A DNA stretch of 64,000 bases from Urechis unicinctus. Lineage: Eukaryota > Annelida > Polychaeta > Xenopneusta > Urechidae. The position numbers were made by a program, and so were the translations under genes. Below the pieces are notes generated by a model. It saw only the letters and a program-made list of their open reading frames with translations, did no database searches and was not told the DNA's origin. Shown one piece after another: positions 1 through 13,727 of the stretch; the first letter of the stretch is position 1, and each line of letters begins with the position of its first letter. Location of the stretch: positions 65,219,798 to 65,283,797 of the forward strand of contig CM067356.1 of NCBI GenBank assembly GCA_034190875.2, read 5' to 3'.

Positions 1-1045
<1,045 letters not shown>

Positions 1046-1055
1046 CGTTTTGTTC

Positions 1056-1340
1056 GAACAGCCAGTTATTAGACATGTTGGGGAAAAACTGACTGCACAA
1101 TATGTAATACGAGTCTTATGTCTAGACAGCCAATGGAACAGGAATAGCAGGCGTTAATGCCACAGAAGACTCGAATACTCAGGATTGGGTGTAAACTCTG
1201 TCTTATTATGATAAATCTTAAATTTCATGGTCGGTATATACAGCTTACCTTACTTTTCATAAGCCTTGCCTGACAGTGTTATTTGTATCGAATTACTCGT
1301 CAGTTTATAAAATGTCCTCTGAACGAAAAAGGTCGGCGGG
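1056..1340 (+). repeat. Dispersed duplicate block, copy 1 (partner at 61505-61925)
   Basis: Matching words appear in the same order and orientation in both copies. They include the CAGCCAGTTATT word, TATGTCTAGAC, CAGGCGTTAATGC, GATAAATCTAAA-like, ACTTTTCATAAG, TTTGTATCGAAT and GTCCTCTGA. Copy 2 carries roughly 100 extra bases in its middle. No coding capacity is preserved between the two. It could be an old non-autonomous mobile element or a segmental duplication; no terminal repeats were found to decide. Confidence 0.75.
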
Positions 1341-3805
1341 TAAAGGTGTTTGTACAAGACCAAAATGAAGCCATGGTATGCCTGCCCCAAGATGATACTG
1401 ATTATAAGGATTATTAACCTCTGAATCATACAAAGATATACAGTAGCTTAGATAAGCTTAGTAGCTCCTTGTGTTTTCTCCCATACTACAATACTCTTCG
1501 ATAGACATCAATGTTAATATTTGCAAATCTTTTTAAATATGAAACGCATTAAGTAGTGGCAGAATCAACTACCAGGAGGTATTCAGATCACTCTGTAAAT
1601 ATAATATATTCGTAACGTGTACCGTTATTCACTCTGAGCGACATCAACCATAACAATATACAAAATCAGCAAAGACATACTACAATAGCATAACACTTCC
1701 AGGTTATCTCAGGTTATCACCATTATTTAAAACATCTAACAATTTAGTGCGATGTCATGATCCATCAACAACCAATATACAGTCACATACTGTCAACATA
1801 TTGTTGTCATTATTTAAACAACATTATGCAACTGCATTTTTATTTTGCTGGACGAAGTGTATAATGTCCTCGTACATGGGACATGCCAAAAACTTAATCT
1901 GTGCTAAAACTTTAATGATGTTCACGCTATTGATCATAATTCTGATAGCAGTTGAGAAAGGCATACTCAGCCGCAAACGACTTTAATCAGCTTTATCTTG
2001 AAACAACAACAACAACAACAACAACAACAGAAAGCAGGTATTTCGATGTGAGCAATACTTTACCAATCACTGATGCGGAATTCAATGCAGTTGACGTTTA
2101 AACATGTATCAGTTTGTGGGCTTGTTGTCAGGTGTGATCTGCATCACAACCATCGCATAATCGCTAACCGTCCTTGTCTCCAAGTGCTTTCCCACATTGT
2201 TCCCATCCATTGCGTCATATAACATATATAGCTGATTTTATCCGTAAATGTGACAAGCTAAATATGCTGCGTCACACCTGTGACAAGGCCCTCTGACATT
2301 TAATCGATGTACCCAGCCCTTCGTCTTGCTTATTGGTTGCCCAATAATATATTCTCCCTATTCGCGACCCCCTGACATTTAAACTGCACTTAGTCACATT
2401 ATCAAAATAAGAAGAGAGGAAGATCTGATGTCTAGGTTAAGCTAAATAATTGATTCTTGTAATCTTCTAATATCTATACACGAGTACCTTGTTGCTTGTA
2501 TATCCTGCCTCCCGAGCATACTACAGGCACAGTCTTAAAAAAAACATTGGTGGAGATTTTATAACGTGGACATCGGCAAGAAATCAGCCTGTAAATATCT
2601 CGAGAATAACCAACGGGCGTATTTGAACACATTTTAACTGGGATTGTCTGTGTGACGAGAACGCGACCAGGTTTTTTTTTCTCAAACAAGCCAACCAGGC
2701 TTTCACCGAAGAAAAACATGAGAAATCACTCAGCTAACTTTGCAGACGAAGCTTGGCTAGTTCACATAAATACAATATCACATTTCCTAATTTATGGTGG
2801 TGTACTTTAGGGCGCATTTTTTAAATGAACTGTATATTGTGTCGCTAGTATATAAACTTAAGATTTGCCATAGAGGATATCGGTATCAATTTGAGTTACT
2901 AGCTGGCTATCCGGGTGATCATTGTCTCCAGTTTCCGATAACATATGCCACAGTGTATGTATTATCTGCAGAAGACCTGATCGCAATGATTGAAAATGAC
3001 CATTACTTCATGCTTCTAATTGCAGCCGCATTGTGTCATGTTCCATTATATGCATGATCCATTGCCCGCCTGCTTCGTCGCTACGCTCGCCCATTTGTTA
3101 ATCCAATAATATGAGATAGCACTTGCATCATGTGTGTACAAAACTGTAATTCATAATCAACAAGCGATGCGAGAATTAGCTCAAATGGGATTTATGGATG
3201 CGCAGCTTTTTTTTAAGTCATTACCAGACTAATTCCTCCATGATGTTGTTTGGGCGAACTACAAAAAAGGATTTATGGCCTGTTGGAACTCCATCAGCGG
3301 TAAGTAAGGAACTTCCTTAATGTCAATTAGTGAGTGTATACTCGAAAGGAAAGAATTACTATATGTCTTGGCCATTCGGTAAGCATTTACTGCAAACAGT
3401 GAAACTCCGAACCTCAAGTCTTGGCCTGGGTTTGATGCACATTTGATTGATGGTCATTTAAGCTTTCTCAGGAAACAGGTAACTCGACACATTTTAATCG
3501 CTCACATCTACCAAACAATGCAAATGATGAACAGTTGATGCTAAAGCCTTTCGAGAAACCCCCATGCCAACCATATAAATGGAATATTACCTTGCCCTAT
3601 GTTCTAAGATTATAAGAACAATTCCTTTTCGGGTTATTGCACCGTTGCATGCTTATTCATAGATGCCACTTGCTCGTCAGTATGGTACGATCTGCATAGT
3701 ACGGTGTGAGCTATCAATATATTCGTCATAATGGAGTCAACAACACCAACTCCAACGGCATCCAAACACTAGAAATAAACACGCACACAAACATACACTC
3801 ACACG
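1341..3805. other. Non-coding stretch with a short (AAC)n tract
   Basis: No gene was recognised. A trinucleotide (AAC)n tract of about nine units lies at 2003-2029. A small imperfect duplication around a shared CTGACATTTAA word occurs near 2291 and 2371. The open frame at 2794-3057 (87 codons) has no recognisable family and is not longer than expected by chance. Confidence 0.55.
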
Positions 3806-3838
3806 TATAAATATATATATATGTATATATACATAGAG

Positions 3839-3893
<55 letters not shown>

Positions 3894-3925
3894 TTATATA
3901 TATATTCATATATATATATATATAT

Positions 3926-3961
<36 letters not shown>

Positions 3962-4195
3962 TATATATATATATATATATATGTGTTTTATATATATACC
4001 CTATACCCTACATATATATATATCTAGATATAGTATATAGATCTATCTATAAATATATATATATCCTCTATCTATATATATATATATATATCTCTCTATC
4101 TCTCTCTCTATATCTATATCTATATCTCTATCTATCTATATATATATCTCTATATATATATATATCTATCTATCTATATATATCTCTATCTCTCT
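3806..4195. repeat. Compound TA / TATC / TCTC low-complexity tract
   Basis: The tract starts as interrupted (TA)n and grades into TATC- and TCTC-rich sequence towards its right end, ending just before unique sequence at 4196. The mixture of units suggests an old microsatellite that has decayed and re-expanded several times. The translated frame across it is a repeat artefact. Confidence 0.95.
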
Positions 4196-4742
4196 AACAT
4201 ATAAATTTTACGCTTTATATTCTTTATTCATATGAATGATAACGACCCGCACGCACAAGTATGGAGATTAATACCTTTCCGTATTTTAAACATTTTCTGA
4301 AGCGACCGCTCCACCCAATTATTTAGCATTTTGTTCAGATCGACTCCACTTCGAACGATGCTGATTTTTCCTTCTGGGCCAACTGATCTTGAGCAATCGG
4401 TTTTATTCTGTCAGTAGGATTGCATATGCCATAAATAAATGTTCGCACCGAAAAGCACGAACAAACCTATGTATGAATAACATAGACCTTATTGTTTGCA
4501 TAACAGGGCTAGTTAGAAATTATCTACGTTTCCATATACAAGCATGGCGTCGAAATAGATAAACTTTTGGCCATAACTTATTGATAAATTCCTTACGTTC
4601 AGCATTGACTTGCTGCTCTCCGTAGCAACTACCAAGAGGTGATGATCGATTGCACCACCTAACCTGTGCGTTTCTTTTATGTAATGAACTGATTCAGCAA
4701 AATCGATTGTCTTCACGCTACTTGTGTGACAGCTCTAACTAA

Positions 4743-4766
4743 GGGGTGGGGGGAGGAGGGGGGTGG
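4743..4766 (+). other. G-rich run, possible weak G-quadruplex
   Basis: One strand carries runs of four, six, two, six and two G separated by single A or T bases. Only three runs reach three or more G, so a canonical three-tetrad quadruplex needs a bulge or borrowed bases. A two-tetrad form is possible. It stands out strongly against AT-rich surroundings. Confidence 0.5.
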
Positions 4767-4784
4767 CCATGCGACTGAGCTCTC

Positions 4785-4965
4785 TAAGATAATCATGCGA
4801 TTGGAAAATGGCCTTAATTCAGTGGCGGTCGCTATTAACTTGTAATCATTCAAGTAATCAAAGATGATCACTGCTGGTTCTTCCTAGTTAATAACTAAAC
4901 ATGCAAATCGAAATTGGCCTTATGCGATATCGACCGCTATTTCCTCGTAATCGTTCAAGTTTTGT
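4785..4965 (+). repeat. Diverged tandem duplication, offset about 107 bp
   Basis: The segment starting at 4794 (ATCATGCGATTGGAAAATGG) recurs from 4901 in changed form. Shared words in the same order include CATGC, GGCCTTA, a CGACCGCTATT-like word, TCGTAATC and GTTCAAG. It is a two-copy tandem duplication with substantial divergence and has no coding content. Confidence 0.65.
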
Positions 4966-6704
4966 CTCTTCGGTTGCATTCCCCTTACGTTTCATAAAAA
5001 CATCAGCAGATCACATTTTATCAAGAATAACCTATATTGCTATCAGGTGTTTGTTTCAGAATGTCTTTGTCTGTTTGATCCCCAATTGATCCCTGTTTTT
5101 ACATATTTGATGGTGTGATTAAAACGGGCAGCGTCATCAATGGCGTCTTTTTTCTTCTATCACATTGACTGCTCCCTAATGCCTGAATCAAAACATAACC
5201 TATCTACTGTAAATACAGTTGTAACATACGATCATATCATTCGCACATTATTGGATGGGATGACCTATCCGAGACGCCACGATGAATGCTAACGCATGAT
5301 CTTGTAGTCGGATCAATTAACCCATAATTCACTGCGACCGGCTTTACAATATGGACAGAAACGTTAATCATAACTGTGGTAAAGAGGGCTACAGTTTTAT
5401 TTCTGGCAGAATCTGCTTTATTCATTGAGAGCAACTTATCGTACACCTGTTTTTTGTAGAGAATAATTGGTGCGTGCCAGAATTACAACCTCGTCCCTTA
5501 ACTGTACCATGTATTTCCGTGTACATCCCCAGCTTAAATTAATAAACACTGTAACCCTGTATCAATACATTTCAAATACTGATCTGTGATCAAATAATCT
5601 AGCCAAGTTTGTAGCGGGCGCGCTGGTGGTTATATGCAATCGCTTAATTACTTCCCTGAAGTACCTTATTGACGAATACACTTAACGGGCTTGAGCCACA
5701 AGATGTTGTATAGCAATTATCAAGGGGCATCTACCTTTGTAGATTTGTATTTTCCGCCATCTAAAATAATGAATTTTTTACGCTATAATATCGCACAACA
5801 TCATGATTGATTCAAACTCCCGGCAATAAGTAATTTATCGAGCGTATATTTTACCCAAGAAAGAAGAAAATAATTTGTAATTGCTTGACACAAATGCTAG
5901 ACAATGTGTGACACATTAAGTAGAGCATATTTGTTTCAGCTGTTGGAACGGCATGTTTTAACATCTTCAGCATAAAACAAATGGGTAAGGCAGCAAAAAC
6001 ATTGCACAAACAAATGCGTCACATTGCTACAATCTTTGCGTTTACAATGGTGGCGGAACGATATATACACTTTACTATTCAAATTATTTATAAATTAACG
6101 TGAGATAATGCGTGGCGAACGAATTTCCCAATTACTAAGCTTTCAGGCTTATTCAGCCGCTATATAAACGAAAACGAGAATATTTAGGCCTTTGTGTTTT
6201 TGGTTGTTTTACTAAATAAATCGGATATACTGGTATGACATTCATGATGATCATTTCTTCAATCAATTTCTGTGTAGATAATGCTACAGGTATGGAACTT
6301 AACGCATTGTAATGAGCAAATGTTTCAAATATGAAATTATTTATCACTACTCATCAGTGCACGTTACTTAGAACATAAACTTGTTTAATATGATTTTCAA
6401 TGATGTGTTCGTACTCGTCGTTTGTGGATGATTACCTTCAACACTCATCACTGGTGCCCTGTATAAACAATTTTGCGTTGATTTCATTCTCGGACACTGT
6501 ATAGGTTGATTAAAATATGTGCGTAACTAGACTATATTGTACCGAAATGTCGACCAACTTGAAAACTGTGAACCATGGTTCAGTTATATTCAAACCGAGT
6601 TAATTAGGGGGTATTCCAATGATGGGGTCATATATCTATAACATAATTCGAACTTTCCGCCTCTTCGGTTCGACAATGTCCATATGGTAAGTAATCTAAG
6701 TTAA
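4966..6704. other. Non-coding DNA, nothing recognised
   Basis: Neither strand shows a recognisable exon, tRNA or transposon protein. The minus-strand frames at 5237-5446 and 6153-6347 are short and of no known family. Confidence 0.55.
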
Positions 6705-6718
6705 CCCCCCCCCCCCCC
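6705..6718 (+). repeat. C14 homopolymer
   Basis: Fourteen consecutive C bases sit in an AT-rich context. A second run of ten C occurs at 60553-60562. Exact length may be a sequencing estimate. Confidence 0.95.
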
Positions 6719-6935
6719 AATGTATTCAGATTAGGCATGCATGACAGTTGACATTTGCGAGCAAGTACCTAGATATCCGGGTGTTCCCCGCCGAGCCATC
6801 TCGCAATAAATGCATCGTAAGTTTTGTTGAGCAATTTTATGAATGCCAATTAACCCTAGTGCTTTAATCGCAATCACCTCGATTTCGTACATTAGCCTAA
6901 TTTTGAATGATGGTAAACTTGCGCAATTGATGCAA

Positions 6936-7071
<136 letters not shown>

Positions 7072-7505
7072 CTTGCACCCTGACATGTTAAATCATCTAC
7101 AGATACCACCAACGACGAAACTATAATATTATAAGCCATGCATATATTTTGTCATTCCAAGCTATGTATAATTCTCCAATGACGTGCACAAAGGCGTTGA
7201 TGCGGTCTGTGGTGTTACAGACGTTACTTGGTCTCCTTAACAATATTTGTATTTCCACCAGACTAATCTGACATCTTGCCGCTTCTTCAAAAGTAATCTA
7301 GCTAAGAGCAAGCAATCCACGTGTTAGTGGTTAACTGAGTTTTCTAGTTGATACACATGATTATTTCTTGAAGATACAAGGGTAGACTTGTGTCCATTAA
7401 TTTTGCCTCTATGAATTAATCTGGGTTAATTTGCTGTTAATTAATGACAAGGTGTGTGCCACTTCATATTTGAAAGATAATCGTTGAAATAATACTTTGC
7501 CCGAA

Positions 7506-7705
7506 ATTTTCAGTTTTTATACCACTGCCTTCAATGATTATCAGTTTGTTTGCCATTGCTTCTATAAATGGTAGTTTTTTTCAAATTGCCTTCCATCATT
7601 TTCAGTTGGTCCGACATTGCCTTCAAAAATTGTTAGTTTGTTAAGTTTGTTTCCCACTGCCTTCAATCATTTTCAGTTTGTCTGCCACTTACCTTCAATG
7701 ATAAG
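7506..7705 (+). repeat. Decayed minisatellite, about six units of about 33 bp
   Basis: A unit resembling CAGTTTGTTTGCCACTGCCT followed by TCAATCATTTT recurs at about 7511, 7541, 7572, 7604, 7633 and 7672. The units diverge by substitutions and small indels, so this is an old array. No open frame is maintained across units, which argues against a protein repeat. Confidence 0.75.
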
Positions 7706-7929
7706 ACATAATTGACGCCCTCATCTCCATCATTTGACAGAGCGGAAACGGAATTGTCAATTTAAACAGCAGAATATAAAGCTTAAGTTGATAAGTATAT
7801 TGAAATAGTTTAAAGATCAGCTTCATAACCCCATTAAACCTTAATTGAAGATATATGCTTAATGACTTTTGGCGTGGTAAACACGCAGAATAATTATAAC
7901 CCGTTAAGATAGTAAAGCCTAGCATTACG

Positions 7930-9680
7930 TAGCATATTCTTACATCCTAGTCATTCTAATGCTATAGATGTAGCTGACTATTGGACAATGATATATATGT
8001 GTAAACAATGTGGATATCATTGCGGCAGTGCGCAGTAAATGGACCGACTGGGAAGATTTTGAACGAGCGTAAAATCGGCCTCTTAGCAATCCACGCTACA
8101 ATTCATCTAGACATTCAGTCCGTCAAGTTTGATGGTCCGATTGCATAAATTGAGAACACGCACTGAGTGAAGAACCGTGTATGCTTTAACCCACAGAGCT
8201 ACACCGCTGATGCATATCTAACGTTACCCCATGATAAGTTCGTAGTGCCCCCTTCAACCAACAAAGATGTCCTTGCAAATGTGCCTGATTCAGAGACAGA
8301 CCAGCACCTAAATGGTACATTGAAAACAAAGACAGTGGAAAATCAAAGCTCCAACCAAAGGCCAAACCAGCAAATCTATTGATGTGGGATCGTGCAGTTA
8401 CAAGCCGGACAGGGCTAAAATTTTAGGATAATCACATAGCATTACCATTTACTCCAAGGGCAACATTGGCTGTGGAAGGTCACACCAGTAACATAAAACT
8501 ACGTTAACTTAGTGTACAAAAAAAGGAAATGGAGGGCTGGGAACTACATGAGGTTTCCAAAGATGATAATAGCACAAACTGGTAAGCTCTTTTCAGGCAT
8601 TTAAGTCGATAATGGTGCTACAATTGACACGTTAGAAGGCTATATAAGTTTTTATAAGCTGACTTGACACCGAGGTTAACTGATTGCAGACAACTCTTTT
8701 GTATTACCAATATCGGTCCAGCAACAATTGTCAACCTACCATAATATGAATAAAAAAAAATTGACATCTTGATATGATCTCATCAATCTCAGTTTTGATA
8801 TCATTTATGGGAGAGTACTGTATATATTTAAATGCTAGCATTATTTTTGCATAATAATGCTACGTTAATACCTCAAGAATTTGGTCATACACCTGTTCAC
8901 ATTGAAAGTATGACTAAACTTTACTAATGGGAATAATAATCAATAACAGGACAGCACTGCACTTTATGGGAAGAGCATCCTGTCATTTGGTGTGTAGACT
9001 GGGGATAGGGCGGAAACATTAATATGCTAGACAGCATACACCAATTGTGCGAGATTAAAGGAGATCCGATACTGATGACACAGTCGGCCCCTTTCCTTAT
9101 TTTAAAGACTTTGCGTATGAGCACGTTTAATGACTCCGAACGTGACTTGTAATCTAATATATGTACATTTTGCTTTATTGTAAACTAAATAGAATCCTAG
9201 CATTTGTTTATTTAATTGGTGGGAAAAGGTCTGAGACTTTTTGAAGTATCATGTGATAGGTTCTTGGGAGGTGTGGGGACGTGTTCATTCACACTTTTAC
9301 AATAACCGCTTAGCATTTTTAAAAAGTCGTATTTTCAGGAATGCCTCGACTGAGAGGGCTCCGTCCTAACATGCCTCGCCGTTCGTGCATCTGAAAAACA
9401 GGTACCATGTTGAAACACAATATGTAAAGTGCAACATGATTTGGCATGACTGGATGAAGGTGAGTCAATTATTTGGTCAAGTGATCGGTAATATATATAA
9501 GGGTTTTTTTGGTCGTAGATAAAAAAACATGTATTATTCATTTATCAGTTAATCTAAATCGGGATCACCGGGGCAACGCGGTCATTTTGACTATATCCGT
9601 GGCTTGTTTCATGGATAGGAATTAATAACACTATAAGAGCATCGATAATGTCTGCTTTGGCGTACAAACTAAATAATTGG
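7930..9680. other. Non-coding DNA with one unclassified short open frame
   Basis: The frame at about 8167-8382 on the plus strand (71 codons, GTG rather than ATG at its start) is hydrophilic and rich in Asn, Gln, Thr and Pro. It has no motif I recognise and no ribosomal or splice context that supports it. It could be a fragment of a decayed mobile element, but nothing proves this. The rest of the stretch shows no gene. Confidence 0.45.
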
Positions 9681-9687
9681 AGCACAT

Positions 9688-9825
9688 GCTTGTTGTGGCA
9701 TAGGTGCATTCTAATTGGTGATGACAGTATTGCTAACAATATTTCCGCAATCTAATATTTGATTACAAAACTATCGCTATCATAACTGTCATCACCAATG
9801 AAATTGAACATATGCCACAACAGGC
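9688..9825. repeat. Imperfect inverted repeat (stem-loop), arms about 40 bp
   Basis: The left arm at 9688-9727 contains TTGTTGTGGCATA and ATTGGTGATGACAG. The right arm at 9786-9825 contains their reverse complements, CTGTCATCACCAAT and TATGCCACAACA, in the mirrored order. The arms are separated by a spacer of about 58 bp. It could form a cruciform or an RNA hairpin, or be a remnant of a foldback or MITE-like element. Target-site duplications were not identified. Confidence 0.8.
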
Positions 9826-10539
9826 AGATACAGTAATCGTTTGGTGAATAACTAAATATTTTAATAACCCCAACTGGTATGTAACTGGCACCCTTATCAT
9901 ATATATACAAAATTTTGTTATCCGTTACATAAATTGCCAATGTAAAATTCTCAAAACGATAGGAGAGCTGGTACTGATAAGGCATATTTCAAATGTGATA
10001 TAGATAAGCATTCAAGGCATCACCTCAAGAGTGTGAAATGGCCTTGCTTAAATTTTGTAAGATGCAAGAGACTAATTGTCGTCAATAATAAAAAAAGAGC
10101 TTTCGGTGCTCAAGCAGTCGGATACAATAAAGCTTAAGAGATTTAGCATTGCTAATGCTGCTTATTTCAATGAAAGACTAGTATACATTCACCAGAAAAA
10201 TCAGTTTTAAAATGCTGTGCGAAGTTACGAGCAGCCATTAAATAAAACGATAGTTTTATTCCCCAGGACAGATTTCTATAAATGCATTATTTTTGTCATT
10301 TAGGTGCGATAACACTGCCATGTCTTTATAACTACATGAGATGATCACCATCAAATGACCAGCGTCATTCGCCTCCACATATTCAAGAGAATTTCTAAAG
10401 ACCATGATACCTGCACGGTAGTATACGTGTGACATTCGCTGGGTTATTAATATACTTAGGCTTACGTAGGCTCACAGTTATTGCATTTGAACACACGATA
10501 TAGTTGATACTGGTCATAGTGTTATTGATTCTCAGTTTT

Positions 10540-10805
10540 CTGGGTTTTCATGCGTCTGGCAAATCCGCACGCACATATTTAACCATATGTAACATCAGGA
10601 TTTGCGTGCATGAATATCCTATTGACTATTTTAATGATAAATGATTACTTGCGCTTTTTATTTTGCCATCAAAACGCAAACATGAGGAAATTTAGTAAAT
10701 TGAAGTCATATAAAGAGGTCGCTTTTTGTACTGTCCATGCCTAGGGAGCAGAAGCAAGGGAATATTGTTGTCGTCTTATGCTGACATATATCCCGTCATT
10801 GCTGC
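10540..10805 (+). repeat. Tandem duplicate block, copy 1 (partner at 11250-11505)
   Basis: Long shared words in the same order include CTATTGACTATTTTAATGAT, GCGCTTTTTATTTTGC, ACGCAAACATGAGGAAAT and CCCGTCAT. Copies are offset by roughly 690-700 bp and diverged by scattered substitutions and short indels. There is no coding content in common. Confidence 0.85.
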
Positions 10806-11249
10806 TGGCGTGGCTTGTTGTTGGGATAGGGGCTGAAGTCTAATGAGCCATACGCATGTATTAAGTTACATTGCCGCCATCGTTTTAATATTTTACTGCT
10901 TTGTCGTTAAAATATCATTCATGGAATGTTGTAGCATAGTGCAAGAAGTCATTAGGGTCTCAGCGACCTGTCGCTATACTATGTATCGCTGCGTGTTTTC
11001 GCGATTGCCTTGTTCATCGCGCTAAACTGTTTACCAAAACTATAATCACGGATATGCCAAATATCTATATTTCTAAAGGTGACGTCATCACTTCGCCATT
11101 TAACTTCATCGTATAATTTGTGGCCCTATCAAATCTCTTCTTAGTTTCGATATCGGATGTCTTCCGTGTTAATAACACATTAACACCATACAGTTATGCA
11201 AACACGGTGATTTTAGATACTCAGAACACCCGCCCAAGTAAAAATTAAA

Positions 11250-11505
11250 AGCATACAACATCTGGATTTGCGCGCATATATAATCTATTGACTATTTTAA
11301 TGATGAATGTCTACATGCGCTTTTTATTTTGCAATCATCAGTACGCAAACATGAGGAAATTAAGTAAATTTATGTCATATAACGAGGTTATCGATCGCTA
11401 ATGGTCATGGAGAAGAATTTGCAATATACTTATTATGCTTACGGAGCACAAGCAACGGAGTATTGTAGTCGTTCTATGTTGACATGTATCCCGTCATCCG
11501 TATAA
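11250..11505 (+). repeat. Tandem duplicate block, copy 2 (partner at 10540-10805)
   Basis: This is the second copy of the preceding block. It ends at the shared CCCGTCAT word and is followed directly by an expanded, decayed minisatellite. After copy 1 only about one unit-like stretch (GGCTTGTTGTTGGGATAGG, about 10811) is visible. Confidence 0.85.
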
Positions 11506-11519
11506 ATATAAGAGTGATG

Positions 11520-11860
11520 TCAAAATGTCTGTAGTTTGCCAGAGTATTTAAATTGCGGTCAAGATGATAATTGTTGATAAGGATTTTGATATGAGTTCAA
11601 AATGTTAATGGTTGGTCAGGGTGGTGAAATGCGATCAGGATATCAATGGTTGGACAAGATGGTATTGTGAAGGCAAAATTAAATTGTTGGTCGGGATATG
11701 TACACGAGGCGGACATGTTAATGGCTGGTCCTTTCAATGATGATATGTATAATTCTGATGTTTGGTCAGGCTATAAATATACAATGTGGTCGGGATATTA
11801 ACGGTTGACTAAGAATTTAATGTTTAAAGAAGCTAATTACTGGTCATGAAGTGGATGTGC
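11520..11860 (+). repeat. Decayed minisatellite, about 37-bp period
   Basis: A core resembling TTAATGGTTGGTCAGGATAT recurs at about 11603, 11644, 11681, 11718, 11754, 11780-11805 and 11836, with roughly 35-40 bp spacing. Each unit is heavily mutated. The array sits immediately after a duplicate block and is not seen at that size after its sister copy. Confidence 0.65.
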
Positions 11861-12620
11861 GTCACGAAGATTGATATTTCTTTTGTGATACCTGTATGAG
11901 GTTGAGTTTTTAATGTTGAGGGGTCGCTATGATTCTGCTTTAAATTCATTTGATTTATGTTTACATGGCTTTGTGACATCATATAAAGCTCTATGTCGAA
12001 TTGATATTACAATAATGCTTTTTATTTTTTTGTTATTATTTCATCATCAGTAGATAGTTTGCTGTGGAGGTTTGCAAAATGACTTTTAACGATATTATTG
12101 GTTTAGTGGAGTAGCAAACCATGAGGATCGCGTGTCATTTGGTCTTTTGCGATTTAATTCTCATTTATTACTATTCCTAAGTGCATTAATTTGATACCAT
12201 CCTTCTCGATTCATATTCATTGTCTTTGCAAATGTGTCGAAATAACTAACCTAGTGGGGTATTATGGCGATGCGGTGGGCCATAAAAGATATGTAGGTTG
12301 GTAAAAGAGTGTTGCGATGCAATATAGTAGTAATAATGTGATGTTGGTTTATCGGACTAGAGTTGTTGGATATAGGGGATGTTAGAGTGTTTCAGGGGGT
12401 ATTGGTGAGTGCTCGTGTGATAAAAGTTCTTGTGGGGAGTAAGACTGATGCTGTTGAGTACTGTATGTGTCGTAGGTTGATTTCTGAGTGCTGTAGGGAC
12501 AAAACAATGCTGCAATGGAATTCAGTTGTGTTACGGTGGGGTATTATAGGCAGGTATATGTGATGTATTAGGAGAGATTATGCATGTTTGCTGTGGTGTT
12601 TGGGATTTACAAGGTCTGTA
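11861..12620 (+). other. G/T-biased non-coding stretch
   Basis: The plus strand is clearly enriched in G and T compared with flanking DNA, most strongly at 12240-12600. A short phrase resembling GTGGGGTATTATGGC occurs near 12254 and again near 12537. The open frame at 12363-12563 lies in this stretch and owes its length to the bias; it matches no family I know. Confidence 0.5.
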
Positions 12621-13627
12621 AAAGATGGACACACAAACAATTATGTGGGTGACCAGGACAAAATGACCGTTTGGTCACGGAGTGCACCATTAATTGTTAA
12701 CAACAAATGACTACAATATCTCCATAGTATTATAATACGGTCGAGTTAAACCTTTACAAAAGCACATTTGTCCTTATGTACAGAACTATATCTTCTTAAT
12801 TCCATCCTAGCTATATGTTTGCATATGATTTAGAATGTCTCTAGAGTCATTAGCTATCAGCACGTTTGAAACTAAAATAACATATCCACACCAATATTAT
12901 CTAATCTATCAATCATGACCTGCATAAGATTCCCGAATCATTTTAAAGCGACATCAGACAAAGCGTTATCATTGTCTGGACCGTCAATCCGACATGCCAT
13001 TTACGGAAGGAATGGTGACCACAACTGAATTGCATATGTTTATGTGGCTAAACAAGTGTCACCTAAAATAGGATTAAAACTCAGCATTATTTGCTAAATT
13101 TGAATGACTGATCAATTACGACACCATTATTTCTGGCATATTATCAAGCGTTGTTGCTTAAATGCATTTCCAAGTCACTCAACGGTAAAGTTTTATGCCA
13201 TTTGCAAAAGATTTTTTATGTCAACAGCGCTATCGACCTAGAGAGACAGTGCTAATAGCTCTTGACTAATCTGCTTATACGCCCTTTATCACAACCCATT
13301 CATCCATGCTCTTAACTTACCATTATCTGCATAGTAACTTTTTTTGAAAGCCAAAGAAATTCCATCTACAGTGACTTTTATTTTAGCAACCCTCTCTAGG
13401 AATTCCAATAGCTTGTAAGGCTAGAGCTTTTACACAGAAAACTATGTTGAAATTTATACAATCAATTATATTTCAGTAAGTGTTTTGAGAGTGATTTCAG
13501 TTGAGTGCTTACTACTGATTTTAACATAAGTTCATTTCCGGTCGTCTTGAACATTCCCTTTCACTATAATGGATCGGTTCTCTATGATAGAATACCGTAG
13601 CGTTGTTTTTATGGCTAATGACTTGGT
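12621..13627. other. Non-coding DNA, nothing recognised
   Basis: No exon, RNA gene or repeat of note was found on either strand. Confidence 0.55.
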
Positions 13628-13727
13628 AGAAGAAGAAGAAGAAGAAGAAGAAGAAGAAGAAGAAGAAGAAGAAGAAGAAGAAGAAAGAAGAAGAAGAAGA
13701 AGAAGAAGAGAAGAAGAAGAAGAAGAA
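13628..13727 (+). repeat. (GAA)n trinucleotide tract, about 33 units
   Basis: This is a purine-only run of AGA/GAA units with a few phase shifts. It reads as poly-Glu and poly-Arg on one strand and poly-Ser, poly-Phe and poly-Leu on the other, so the frames crossing it are artefacts. Long (GAA)n can adopt triplex structure. Confidence 0.96.

Noticed and set aside
8167..8382. 71-codon hydrophilic frame as a retroelement fragment
   Set aside because: It starts with GTG, has no catalytic or zinc-binding motif, and no neighbouring retroelement sequence was seen.
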